Assembly (NCBI GenBank): GCA_020632875.1
Contig: JACKET010000013.1
Location: forward strand, 113,750-177,749
Length of the DNA stretch: 64,000 nucleotides
Origin: Alphaproteobacteria bacterium
GTDB taxonomy: Bacteria > Myxococcota_A > UBA796 > GCA-2862545
Reading direction: 5' to 3'
The notes beneath the pieces are model-generated. The model searched no databases and was not told the DNA's origin. It worked only from the letters and a program-made list of their open reading frames with translations. The translations under genes and the position numbers were made by a program. Positions 16,906-25,031 of this stretch are shown piece after piece. The first letter of the stretch is position 1, and each line of letters begins with the position of its first letter.

Positions 16906-17367
16906 CTACACCCAGTCGTCGGTGTCGAGCGCCTCGCAGGGCTCGGCATCGAGCTGGGCCTCGCTCCACGCGCCCCACGGCGTGTCCGCGTCGGGGTACC
17001 CCGGGCCCTCGAACGCCCGGACCGGACAGCGCGCGTGCACCGCGAGCACCCACGCCTCCAGCGCCGCCGAGAAACCCGCGGCGGCGTGCAACCCCACGCG
17101 GAACCCGGCCTTCTCGTCGTCGTCCCCCCAGCCGTCGATGACCAGGGCGTCGAACACGTCGCCTTCGGACTCCCCTCTCAGGCGGGGCCCGCTCCACTCG
17201 AAGAACCCGGCGATGGGCGATGGGCAGGTGCGCTCGATCCACTCCCGGTCGGCGGCCGACGGCTCGTCTCGCAGCACGAGGACGAACCCGTCGCACTTGT
17301 CGAACGCATCGAGCGACAGGACCCCGTGGTTCGGCCACGGGAAGGGGAACGGAAAGGACCCTGCCAC
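16906..17367 (-). CDS. Small protein of unknown function
   Basis: A 153-residue acidic protein. I place the start at GTG 17365-17367, with GGAGG 5 bases upstream; another GTG 7 codons earlier is possible. It begins V-A-G-S-F-P-F-P-F-P-W-P and is rich in Trp, Asp and Glu, with a closing D-T-D-D-W-V. There is no signal peptide or membrane segment. It ends 12 bases before the STAND regulator on the same strand, so it is probably the first gene of that operon. It diverges from a secreted protein gene only 35 bases away, leaving very little room for two promoters. Not recognised. Confidence 0.7.
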   Translation of the reverse strand: MAGSFPFPFPWPNHGVLSLDAFDKCDGFVLVLRDEPSAADREWIERTCPSPIAGFFEWSGPRLRGESEGDVFDALVIDGWGDDDEKAGFRVGLHAAAGFSAALEAWVLAVHARCPVRAFEGPGYPDADTPWGAWSEAQLDAEPCEALDTDDWV

Positions 17368-17402
17368 GCACACCTCCGACCCCGACACTCTAGAATGGAA
17401 CC

Positions 17403-18632
17403 ATGCTCCTCGTCGCCACCGCAGCGCTGGCCCAGAGCGTCGCGAACGGCGATTTCGAAGCGAACCGCAACCAGTGGGACGCGTTCCCCGGGTACCACGG
17501 CGGCGGCAACCCCTCGCAGATCACCGACTGGACGGGCTCCGCGACGTGCCAGCCGTGGCAGGGGTGCTTCGGGCTGAACCCGATCGACGACGGGCAGTCG
17601 CCGTTCGTGAACAACGGCGGGAACCCGACGGCCGCCGCGTTCCTCCAGCAGACGGCGAGCCTCGAGCAGGCCGTCTCCGGCTTCGCGGCGGGCCAGAGCT
17701 ACACGGTGAGCTTCGACTACAACGCGCGGGAGGGCTTCGACCTCGGGCGCGCGGCCCTCCGCGTGGATGGCGCGGTCGTGTGGAGCTCGACGGACGTGTT
17801 CGGCGGGAGCGGCTTCGTGCCCCCGGTCGGCGGGGCGAATCCGTGGCACCACGCGGACGTCCCCTTCGTGGCGGGCGGATCCACGGTCGTCCTCCGCTTC
17901 GAGAGCAGCGGAGACGCCCTCACCGACTACGCGCTGCTGCTCGACGACGTGTCGATCGGCGACCTCGACGGAGACGGCGTGCTCGCTCCGGAGGACTGCG
18001 ACGACGCCGACCCCGGCCGCTTCCCCGGCAACCCCGAGGTGTGCGACGGCGTCGACCAGGACTGCGACGGCGTGCCGGACCAGGGGCTCCCCACGACGCC
18101 CTGGTACACCGATGCGGACGCCGACGGGTTCGGAGCGGGGCCCCCGACCGACGCGTGCGGGCCTCCCCTCGGCGCGGTGGCGACGGGCGGCGACTGCGAC
18201 GACGCCAACGGCTCCCGCTACCCCGGCGCGCCCGAGATCGCGGGCGACGGCATCGACCAGGACTGCGACGGCGCGGACCTCCCCCTCCCGCCCGTCCCGA
18301 CCGCCGACACCGGTGACACCGATCCGCCCGTCGACACGGCCCTCTCCGACACGGGCCTCCACGGAACCGCCGACACCGCCGACGCCGATACGGATTCCGA
18401 CGCGGATTCCGACGCCGATACGGACTCCGACGCGGATTCCGACTCCGACGCGGATTCCGACGCGGACTCCGACACCGACGCGGACTCCGACACGGACGCG
18501 GACTCCGACACCGACGTCCTCGAGACCGGCACGCCCGACACGCCCGTCCCCAGGCGGAACACGGGCTGTCGGTGCGAATCCGCTGCGCCGGGGCCGTGGC
18601 CCGGGCTGCCCTGGCTGCGTCGGCGGCGCTAG
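17403..18632 (+). CDS. Secreted protein with MopE-type motifs, Asp stalk and MYXO-CTERM-like tail
   Basis: A 409-residue exported protein. The short signal M-L-L-V-A-T-A-A-L-A is followed by a jelly-roll-like domain (V-A-N-G-D-F-E-A-N near residue 14), as in carbohydrate-binding modules. Two MopE-type metal-binding units follow: D-C-D-D-A-D-P-G-x-F-P-G-x-P-E-V-C-D-G near residue 200 and a second copy near 263. Then come a D-T-D-S-D-A linker (about 325-373) and an end with T-G-C-R-C, a short proline/tryptophan hydrophobic run and R-R-R-R. The tail follows the MYXO-CTERM pattern (Gly-Cys-x-Cys, hydrophobic, Arg cluster), but its hydrophobic part is unusually short. The 3' end overlaps the convergent gene by 4 bases (CTAG). 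Likely surface-attached. Confidence 0.83.
   Translation: MLLVATAALAQSVANGDFEANRNQWDAFPGYHGGGNPSQITDWTGSATCQPWQGCFGLNPIDDGQSPFVNNGGNPTAAAFLQQTASLEQAVSGFAAGQSYTVSFDYNAREGFDLGRAALRVDGAVVWSSTDVFGGSGFVPPVGGANPWHHADVPFVAGGSTVVLRFESSGDALTDYALLLDDVSIGDLDGDGVLAPEDCDDADPGRFPGNPEVCDGVDQDCDGVPDQGLPTTPWYTDADADGFGAGPPTDACGPPLGAVATGGDCDDANGSRYPGAPEIAGDGIDQDCDGADLPLPPVPTADTGDTDPPVDTALSDTGLHGTADTADADTDSDADSDADTDSDADSDSDADSDADSDTDADSDTDADSDTDVLETGTPDTPVPRRNTGCRCESAAPGPWPGLPWLRRRR
18376..18521 (+). repeat. Coding repeat, Asp-rich linker
   Basis: A short 6-base-unit tandem (Asp-Ser/Ala/Thr) of about 146 bases just before the MYXO-CTERM-like tail. It has the same composition as the linkers in four other genes of the window. 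Confidence 0.8.
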
Positions 18633-19534
18633 CGCGCGGCGAGCCACTCCTCGGCGGCCGTCATGTTGTCGTCGATGCCGGAGCGCGTGGTGCCGATCAC
18701 CACGTCGTCGCCGACCGGGAAGCCGAGGTCGGTCTCGGCCCACAGCGCGAGCATGCGGAGCGTGCCGCCGCCGGTGGAGTCGGTGGTCCACTCGCCGTCG
18801 TCGGTGTTCTGCTCGGCTCCGGTGCGGACGAAGCCGCCGCCGTCGCGCGGGATCCACGAGTCGATCGTGTAGCTCTGGTGGATGTGGACGTTCCCGCCTT
18901 CGCCGTCGAACGTGCGGTCGGTCCAGGCGCGCGCGATGAACGCCCACCGCGGCTCGCCCGTGTTCACGACCTCTTCGCCCTCGGGCACCGTGCTCGGATC
19001 GGGCAGGTTCATGTCGATCCAGCGGAAGTCCTTCAGGAGCTCGTAGTGCACCTCCATCAGGGCGTTCACCTTGATGAGGTCGTTGGTCGTCTGCATCTGC
19101 TGGCAGCCGATGCCCTCCCAGCACGCGTCGCCGTCGAGGAACGTGCGCTCGTACAGGTCGGGCGAGTACGGCTCGACGGGCGTGTGGTCGACGAGCATCT
19201 GGATGGACGCGTGGTCGGCGGGCTCGAAGGCCGAGAGCTTCGCGACGGCGACGGGCAGCGCGAGCGCGGGGTCGCGGCCCTCGCCGTTCATGCGCTCGAC
19301 GTCCGCGGTGGTGACGGGCGCAGGGCTCAAGGCGCGCTCCTGCACGCGCTCGGCGGCGACGTCGATCGAGAGGTACACCTGCTCTTCGACCTGGCGGAGC
19401 GCGAACGCGAGGTCGGCCTCGGGGCCGTCGAACTCGCGCAGCAGGAAGATGGCCGCGTCGTTGAACTCGGGGTCGGCGGCCGGCGGTGCCTTCGCGCAGC
19501 CGATGAGGACGAGGAGCGCCGAGGAGCGCAGCAT
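18629..19534 (-). CDS. Lipoprotein of unknown function
   Basis: A 301-residue lipoprotein with signal M-L-R-S-S-A-L-L-V-L-I-G-C (Cys13). The mature protein starts A-K-A-P-P-A-A-D-P-E-F-N-D-A-A, then a helical stretch and a beta-rich C-terminal half with many Trp (E-P-R-W-A-F-I-A-R-A-W-T-D-R-T-F-D). A C-W-E-G-I-G-C segment near 138 could be a disulfide loop. The stop (18629-18631) overlaps the end of the convergent secreted-protein gene. It is a single gene, divergent from the NAD(P)-binding protein 71 bases away. No family recognised. Confidence 0.75.
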   Translation of the reverse strand: MLRSSALLVLIGCAKAPPAADPEFNDAAIFLLREFDGPEADLAFALRQVEEQVYLSIDVAAERVQERALSPAPVTTADVERMNGEGRDPALALPVAVAKLSAFEPADHASIQMLVDHTPVEPYSPDLYERTFLDGDACWEGIGCQQMQTTNDLIKVNALMEVHYELLKDFRWIDMNLPDPSTVPEGEEVVNTGEPRWAFIARAWTDRTFDGEGGNVHIHQSYTIDSWIPRDGGGFVRTGAEQNTDDGEWTTDSTGGGTLRMLALWAETDLGFPVGDDVVIGTTRSGIDDNMTAAEEWLAAR

Positions 19535-19605
19535 GGGACCTCCACCCGCCCCTGTTAGCCCGTTTCGTCGGGGTTCGGGGTACCCTCGCGAGCCCAGGAG
19601 GGGTC

Positions 19606-20223
19606 ATGGACATCGCGATCATCGGCGCGGGACGCGTCGGAAGCACTCTGGGCCGCGGTCTCGCGGCGGCCGGTCACCGCATCCACTACGTGCGGCGGGA
19701 CGTGGATTCGCCCGTCCCGGAGCGGCTGGATCACGACGGTGCGACGACGGGCACCGCAGAGGCGGTCGTCGCGCGCTCGGGCGTCGTGTTGCTGGCGACC
19801 CCGTGGGCGGCCGCGGAGGCCGCGGTGTCGGGCCTGGACTTCGGTGGGCGCCCGCTGCTCGACGCGACGAACCCGATCGGGGCGGGCATGGCGCTCACCC
19901 ACGGGCACACCGACTCGGGCGCCGAGCAGGTGCAGCGCTGGGCGCCGACGGCGAAGGTCGTGAAGGTGTTCAACACGACGGGGATGGAGAACATGGCGGA
20001 GCCGCGGTACCCGGCCGGCGCCTCGATGATGCTGGCGTGCGGCGACGATGCCGAGGCGGTCGCGACGGCGGTGTCCCTCGCGACGGATCTGGGCTTCGAC
20101 GCGCATCCGTTCGGCGCGTTGGCGAGCGCGCGGCTGCTGGAGCCGTTCGCGCTGGTGTGGATCCGGCTGGCGCTGGTGCACGGGCACGGCCGGGACTTCG
20201 CCTTCGGCATGCTGCGCCGGTGA
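19606..20223 (+). CDS. NAD(P)-binding oxidoreductase, F420-dependent NADP reductase-like
   Basis: A 205-residue protein with an N-terminal Rossmann motif I-I-G-A-G-R-V-G-S-T-L-G at 5-16. The layout is that of the F420-dependent NADP oxidoreductase family: R-R-D following the second strand, L-L-D-A-T-N-P-I-G near 85, and V-V-K-V-F-N-T-T-G near 118. The length is near that of F420H2:NADP oxidoreductases, but many short relatives use other electron partners, and nothing nearby indicates F420. It is a cytoplasmic reductase of unknown substrate. A start with AGGAGGGGT just upstream of the ATG is well supported. No operon partner is obvious: the gene before diverges, and the next gene begins 98 bases later. 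Confidence 0.82.
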   Translation: MDIAIIGAGRVGSTLGRGLAAAGHRIHYVRRDVDSPVPERLDHDGATTGTAEAVVARSGVVLLATPWAAAEAAVSGLDFGGRPLLDATNPIGAGMALTHGHTDSGAEQVQRWAPTAKVVKVFNTTGMENMAEPRYPAGASMMLACGDDAEAVATAVSLATDLGFDAHPFGALASARLLEPFALVWIRLALVHGHGRDFAFGMLRR

Positions 20224-20321
20224 ACTGAGACCGGTCTGTGACCACCCGTCGCGACCCGCGCGGGTGACGCTCCCGAAGCCACAGGAGCGTCTCCTCCGTG
20301 TGGAACACCGGGAGGTCCTCC

Positions 20322-21968
20322 ATGATCGTGCTCTTCCTCGCCCAGCTCACCGCGCACGCCACACCCGTGACGAGCTGCAAGAACCTGCTCGCGCTCAAGC
20401 TCATGGTCGACAACGACCTCACGGACTGCCACGACGACCTGCTGTCGACCGCGAGCGGCTCGACGTACGCCGTTTGCAACAACCAGACGGCGAACTGGTG
20501 TGTCGACAACCTCCCCGCGCAGACCCTCACCACCGGATTCGACTTCGAAGCGAAGTCGCTGCCAGGCGCCAAGTGCGTGGACGGGAGCCCGGCGTACTAC
20601 TTCCAGTCCACCGACCACACCAGCCACACCGACTTCATCGTACGTCTGAACGGTCACTCGGGTCGATGCAAGGGGCAGTGGGATCCCGCGGCCGACCAGC
20701 CGAAGAGTTCCGCCGGACAGAGCTGCGTGGGCCAGATCCTGAAAGAGAAGGTCTTCACGGGGATGCCGCTACCCGCCGTGGAGGAGAGCCACGTGAAGGG
20801 GATCATCGGGTCCAGCGGGCCGTTCCAGGACGAAATGCGCGTGTGGATTCCCTCGTGCTCGAACGACAACTACCAGGGCAACCTGGACATCCAGGACCAG
20901 TCCGTGTGGCTCGGCCATTGCGACGACACGGGCAATGCATGGTGCGAGACCGACGCAGATTGCTCCGGGAGCTGCATCAATCCGGTCGAAGTCAACCTGG
21001 AACACATGTATTCCCAAGGCCACCAGAACGTGAAGGCCGTCCTCACCGAGCTGCTGACCGACGACACCTACCCCGATCCCAAGGTCACCCTGGTGGGGAC
21101 CTCGGGTGGCTCGGGTGGCCTGACGATGATCCTCGACGACCTCGCCGATCACATCCGCACCATCGATCCCGCCGCCACGGTGATCGGTGTCCTGGACTCG
21201 AACCAGGAGGCCAGCGTACACGCCTTCGACGCCTACCTGGACGGGGCCGAGGATGACGATTGCACCGTGTACAACAACCCGGAATGCGCCGGAGCGGGGC
21301 AGCCCCCGATCGGGACGGCGAACCGGGCCAACTTCGAGATCACGGTCGAGTACCCCAACGACACGGGAGACACGGGACTCGACCCCTACCTCGCCTGGGA
21401 TCGGCGGGCGTACTGGGAGCCCAATCCCGGCGAGGGCGCCGTCACCTACCCGTGGAACGTGATGGGCGCGGCACTCGACACCACCTGCATCGCACACCAC
21501 GCACCCAACAAGGTCCCGTGCCGGAACCACGAGCACGTCCGGAACCACCACCTCTCCACGCCCATCCTGGTCGTCCAGAGCCAGCGGGACAAGGGCCTCT
21601 TCGGCGCGGGCGGGAATCCGAACCCCGTCGAGTTCGCCGTCCAGCCCGACGTGACGTGGGACATGCTGGAGCACAGCAACGCCTCGGCTGTCGCTCGGGT
21701 CCAGCGGTTCGCGTTGTACGACTTCTACGCCATGCGCGGCTCCGCCCACGGCGAGGCCCTCGGTGTGCGTCGTGGTGTGTTCGCGCCCATGGAGCCCGAC
21801 CACGAGCTGACGCGCGCGAACCTCCCGCTGCACCAGCTCGAGAACACCACGCAGGGCTGCAAGACCCTCGAGCAGGTGCTGACCCAGTGGATCGACAACA
21901 CCGGCGAGCCCGTGTTCGTCGAGGGGATGCCGGAGGGCGCCAACGCGACCTTCGACTGTGCCCCGTAG
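20322..21968 (+). CDS. Pectin acetylesterase / Notum-like secreted hydrolase
   Basis: A 548-residue secreted protein. The ATG at 20322 gives signal M-I-V-L-F-L-A-Q-L-T-A-H-A; the 8-codon longer form is unlikely. The layout fits the pectinacetylesterase/Notum family: many Cys for disulfides and the nucleophile motif G-T-S-G-G-S-G-G near residue 260, where the Ser is the probable catalytic residue. A following D-S-N-Q-E-A-S near 290 is a candidate Asp segment, and a late His (S-A-H-G-E-A) could complete the triad. Such enzymes remove ester-linked acyl groups from polysaccharides or proteins. The gene is somewhat less GC-rich than its neighbours. It converges with the next gene with no gap. Confidence 0.75.
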   Translation: MIVLFLAQLTAHATPVTSCKNLLALKLMVDNDLTDCHDDLLSTASGSTYAVCNNQTANWCVDNLPAQTLTTGFDFEAKSLPGAKCVDGSPAYYFQSTDHTSHTDFIVRLNGHSGRCKGQWDPAADQPKSSAGQSCVGQILKEKVFTGMPLPAVEESHVKGIIGSSGPFQDEMRVWIPSCSNDNYQGNLDIQDQSVWLGHCDDTGNAWCETDADCSGSCINPVEVNLEHMYSQGHQNVKAVLTELLTDDTYPDPKVTLVGTSGGSGGLTMILDDLADHIRTIDPAATVIGVLDSNQEASVHAFDAYLDGAEDDDCTVYNNPECAGAGQPPIGTANRANFEITVEYPNDTGDTGLDPYLAWDRRAYWEPNPGEGAVTYPWNVMGAALDTTCIAHHAPNKVPCRNHEHVRNHHLSTPILVVQSQRDKGLFGAGGNPNPVEFAVQPDVTWDMLEHSNASAVARVQRFALYDFYAMRGSAHGEALGVRRGVFAPMEPDHELTRANLPLHQLENTTQGCKTLEQVLTQWIDNTGEPVFVEGMPEGANATFDCAP

Positions 21969-23195
21969 CTACTGCGTCTCGACCTCGACACGCTGGACGG
22001 CCCCGGCCGCGGGGCCCCGCTCGACGGGCGTGTCGAGCATCACCTCGACCCACATCGCCGTGCCCGCGGCGCTCGTCCCCGAAGGCTGGGAAGCGGCGTT
22101 CGTGGGCGAGCTGCTGAGGAGCACCTCGATGCCGTCCTCCCAGCCGTCTCCGTCGCTGTCGGGATTGGCGGGGTCCGTGCCCCGCGTCGCTTCGTCGACG
22201 TCCGACAGGGAGTCGTGGTCGCTGTCGGCGTCGATCTCGGGACGCCCGGGATCGAAGCCGATCTCGAGCTCGAGGTCGGTCACGAGGCTGTCGCCGTCCG
22301 GGTCGTCTTCGACGTGCTCGGCGATGTCCGCGATCACGGACCAGTCGCCCGCCGGGCCCGACGCGCAGTCGAGCACGACCGTGAGCCCCGCGGACAGGTC
22401 GGCGCCTTCGAGCACCCACGCGCCCGTCACGGACTGCATGACGGTCTGCGAGGCGTCGGTGACGGCGACGTCCACGGTCGCCGCGCCCACGTGAACCACG
22501 ACGCGACCCGGTGACGCGCAGCCCGGAGCGGCCGGGATCACGAGCGTCTCGGAGTCCCCGCCGCACGACGCGAACGTGCCGAGGACCAGCGTGTCGCCCG
22601 CCGGGACCGGCAGCGTCTCGCCCGTGTCGTTCGGCTCGGTCTCCGGGACGACCAGCAGCGCGTCGCACGTGAGCACGTCGGTGTCGGTGTCCGTGTCCGC
22701 ATCGGTGTCCGAGTCCGTGTCCGCATCGGTGTCCGAGTCCGTGTCGCTGTCCGTATCCGCGTCGGTGTCGGAGTCCGTGTCGCTGTCCGTGTCCGAGTCT
22801 GTATCGGCGTCGGTGTCGGAGTCCGTGTCGCTGTCCGTGTCCGAGTCCGTATCGGCGTCGGTGTCCGAGTCCGTATCGGTGTCGGTGTCGGCGTCTCCCG
22901 TGTCGGCCCGGCCGGTGTCCCCCGTCGAGCCGGTCCCCACCACGGCCGTGTCCGTGTCGGAATCGGTGTCGGAATCGGTATCGGAGTCCGTGTCGGCGTC
23001 CGAGTCCGTGTCCGCATCGGAGTCGCTGTCGGCGTCGGAGTCCGTGTCGGCGTCGGAGTCCGTGTCGGAATCCGCGTCTGCATCGGCATCCGCGTCGGTC
23101 TCGGGGACCTCGGTGTCGGTCTCGTCCTTCCCACCCTTGCAGGCGAGCAGCCCCGTGAGCGCCAGGAGGGGCAACAGGCGCGCGAAGCCCGTCAT
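21969..23195 (-). CDS. Asp-stalk lipoprotein with calcium-type repeats
   Basis: A 408-residue lipoprotein: M-T-G-F-A-R-L-L-P-L-L-A-L-T-G-L-L-A-C gives lipidated Cys19. Residues about 27-174 are D-T-D-S-D-A linker interrupted once by a T-A-V-V-G-T-G-S-T-G-D-T-G-R segment. The C-terminal domain begins with a pre-peptidase-like V-P-E-T-E-P-N-D-T and has two Cys. It continues with thrombospondin-3-like calcium repeats (D-D-P-D-G-D-S-L, D-S-D-H-D-S-L-S-D, D-S-D-G-D-G-W-E-D-G). This is likely a surface protein on a charged stalk whose head is stabilised by Ca2+. ATGA overlap (23192-23195) couples it to the upstream gene. Function unknown beyond architecture. Confidence 0.83.
   Translation of the reverse strand: MTGFARLLPLLALTGLLACKGGKDETDTEVPETDADADADADSDTDSDADTDSDADSDSDADTDSDADTDSDTDSDTDSDTDTAVVGTGSTGDTGRADTGDADTDTDTDSDTDADTDSDTDSDTDSDTDADTDSDTDSDTDSDTDADTDSDTDSDTDADTDSDTDADTDTDTDVLTCDALLVVPETEPNDTGETLPVPAGDTLVLGTFASCGGDSETLVIPAAPGCASPGRVVVHVGAATVDVAVTDASQTVMQSVTGAWVLEGADLSAGLTVVLDCASGPAGDWSVIADIAEHVEDDPDGDSLVTDLELEIGFDPGRPEIDADSDHDSLSDVDEATRGTDPANPDSDGDGWEDGIEVLLSSSPTNAASQPSGTSAAGTAMWVEVMLDTPVERGPAAGAVQRVEVETQ
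22672..23115 (-). repeat. Coding repeat, Asp-rich linker
   Basis: About 440 bases of 6-base Asp-x units, read on the reverse strand. Longer periods of 24-36 bases recur (GTGTCGGAGTCCGTGTCGCT on the plus strand). It encodes the stalk of the adjacent lipoprotein. The plus-strand Ser-Val-Ser reading is a shadow. Confidence 0.85.
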
Positions 23196-24442
23196 CGCGC
23201 GAACGCCGTGGTCTCGTAGACCTTGAGCGCCTGGAGGTTGACCGTCGTGTCGCACGTATTGTCGACCGAGGCGTTCGCGACGGTGCACGACCCGGTGAAC
23301 GCAGCCACGCCCTGCTTCTCGGTGCCCGACACCACGAGCGTCCACGCGTCGCGGTTCCCGAAGTCGTCGACCCGGAGCGTCACCGGGACCGGGTTCGCCG
23401 TACCGTTCGGGACGACGACGAACTGCGCGCTGTCGTCGGCCGTGAGAGCCGAGCCGTTGAACGACTCGATGACGACGCGCGGCGTCTCCGGACCGACCGG
23501 GAACGTCGTGAGGATGTAGCCCAGATAGGCCCCGCCGGACGCGGCCTGGACCGTGAGGCCCGCCGGATCGACCGTCGGGCGGAGCGTGTCGATGCGCACG
23601 CTGCCGGGACCGGCGAAGCCCGCGGGGTTGGCGGCCGAGACCGTGCCCGTGCCGTCGACGAGGGGCGCGACGAGGCGGATGCGGCCGTCGGACCCGTAGT
23701 TGCAGAACTGGTGGGCCGGGGCCTTCGCGGCACAGGTCGCGTCGACCCCGCCGCCGTGCGCTTCGATCGCGCCGTCGACGGTGATTCGCGTGGAGGACGC
23801 GATCTGGATGGCCCCTGCCCCGCCTCCGCCGCCGCAGTTGAGCTCGGGGTTCGTCGCGGCGGAGATGTTGTAGGAGTACATCCCGCCGCCGCCCGACCCG
23901 CCGAGCATCGGGAAGCCCTGCGGAGCCGCGGAGACGGGGAACCCTGCACCCGCGCGGGCGCTCCCCACCGCAGTGCCCCCGGACAGGTGGCCGCCCGAGG
24001 CCGACGCGAGACAGGTCCCGAGCGGCACGACGGTGAGCAGCGACGGCCCCTGCTCGGAGCGCACGCCACCCGGGCCGAAGCCCGCGCCGCCCGTGAGGCG
24101 ACCCGGCCCGACACCGAATCCGGGCTGCCCGCCTCGGAACCCACCGGGACCACCTTCTCCGCCGGCCGTCTCGGTGCCGTCGGACCCGTTCACGCTGACG
24201 AGACCGTCGATCTGGACGTCGCCCGTCGCGAGCAGGAACACCGGCGTGTTCTGCGCGTTGGGCGTGAAGGTGAGCGTGCCGCCCGCCTCGACCGTGACGG
24301 TGGTGGCGTTCAGCACGCCATCCGCTGGCAGCGGGAGCTCGAGGCTCGTGCCCGTGCCCACGAAGATGGCGCCATCCGCGCCGGTGCTGCCGGATGCGTA
24401 GTTCGGATTCGCCATCGCGGTGATGGCCAGCATCGAGATCAT
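23192..24442 (-). CDS. Glycine-rich exported protein
   Basis: A 416-residue protein. The ATG at 24440-24442 follows GGGGAAGGG; a second ATG 3 codons later would also give a signal (M-L-A-I-T-A-M-A). The first part (L-P-A-D-G-V-L-N-A-T-T-V-T-V-E-A-G-G-T-L-T-F) resembles a parallel beta-helix repeat. The middle is very Gly-rich (G-G-E-G-G-P-G-G-F-R-G-G), and the C-terminal half is a beta domain with three late Cys. The architecture resembles large hydrophobic or Gly-rich surface proteins. It is coupled by a 4-base overlap to the Asp-stalk lipoprotein downstream, so the two may form one surface structure. No family recognised. Confidence 0.75.
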   Translation of the reverse strand: MISMLAITAMANPNYASGSTGADGAIFVGTGTSLELPLPADGVLNATTVTVEAGGTLTFTPNAQNTPVFLLATGDVQIDGLVSVNGSDGTETAGGEGGPGGFRGGQPGFGVGPGRLTGGAGFGPGGVRSEQGPSLLTVVPLGTCLASASGGHLSGGTAVGSARAGAGFPVSAAPQGFPMLGGSGGGGMYSYNISAATNPELNCGGGGGAGAIQIASSTRITVDGAIEAHGGGVDATCAAKAPAHQFCNYGSDGRIRLVAPLVDGTGTVSAANPAGFAGPGSVRIDTLRPTVDPAGLTVQAASGGAYLGYILTTFPVGPETPRVVIESFNGSALTADDSAQFVVVPNGTANPVPVTLRVDDFGNRDAWTLVVSGTEKQGVAAFTGSCTVANASVDNTCDTTVNLQALKVYETTAFAR

Positions 24443-24515
24443 GCCCTTCCCCTTCGTCGAGCCGACGCTAGCGGACCTGTGCGTCAGCACACAACCAGCG
24501 GCAGGGATTTCGCCG

Positions 24516-25031
24516 TCACGGAACGAGACGGCCCACCACGAGACCCGCCTGGAGCGCCAACGACGGGCGGGTCGACCCGAGCACGACGCCCGCCGCGGCA
24601 CGCCCTCCGAACGTCCACCCCCGAGCGCCGAACGCCGAAGCGCCCTCGACGAGGACCGGAACGCGCACATCGCGGTGGGCTGCGGATACCGGCACGACGA
24701 GCTGGACGCGGTGACCGCCGCCCCGCGTGGACTGCTGGACACCCGTGGCGAGGGATGCGTGAAGCCCGAGGCCCGGGCGCGAGAATGTCAGTGCAATCCC
24801 TGTCGCGGCATGGACGACCAGACCCAGGCGTGACGGCTCCCGGCGGAGGGCGACGACGGCTCCCGCAGCGCCGCCGTCGAGGCGCGCCCACGCTCCCACG
24901 CCATGCGCGCCGCGCCAGTACGCAGCCGATACCGCAGGGGTCCCGACCTCGACTGCGAAATCGGGAGATCCAGGAGCACGGACGGCCGAAGGATCCGCTT
25001 GGGCGACGCCGAGCACGGCCAGGGAGAGCAT
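24516..25031 (-). CDS. Exported beta-rich protein, probable outer-membrane protein
   Basis: A 171-residue protein with signal M-L-S-L-A-V-L-G-V-A-Q-A. The rest is rich in Ala, Gly and Val with alternating patterns (A-Y-W-R-G-A-H-G-V-G-A-W-A-R-L, W-T-F-G-G-R-A-A-A-G-V-V-L-G). It ends in L-A-L-Q-A-G-L-V-V-G-R-L-V-P. This fits a small outer-membrane barrel, though the terminal residue is Pro rather than the usual Phe. The start overlaps the hydrolase stop by one base (TGATG). Function unknown. Confidence 0.68.
   Translation of the reverse strand: MLSLAVLGVAQADPSAVRAPGSPDFAVEVGTPAVSAAYWRGAHGVGAWARLDGGAAGAVVALRREPSRLGLVVHAATGIALTFSRPGLGLHASLATGVQQSTRGGGHRVQLVVPVSAAHRDVRVPVLVEGASAFGARGWTFGGRAAAGVVLGSTRPSLALQAGLVVGRLVP

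Noticed and set aside
13463..17371. One giant fusion of the SDR with upstream sequence
   Set aside because: The upstream part is antisense-frame text over the STAND regulator. The SDR has its own TTG start with GGAGG.
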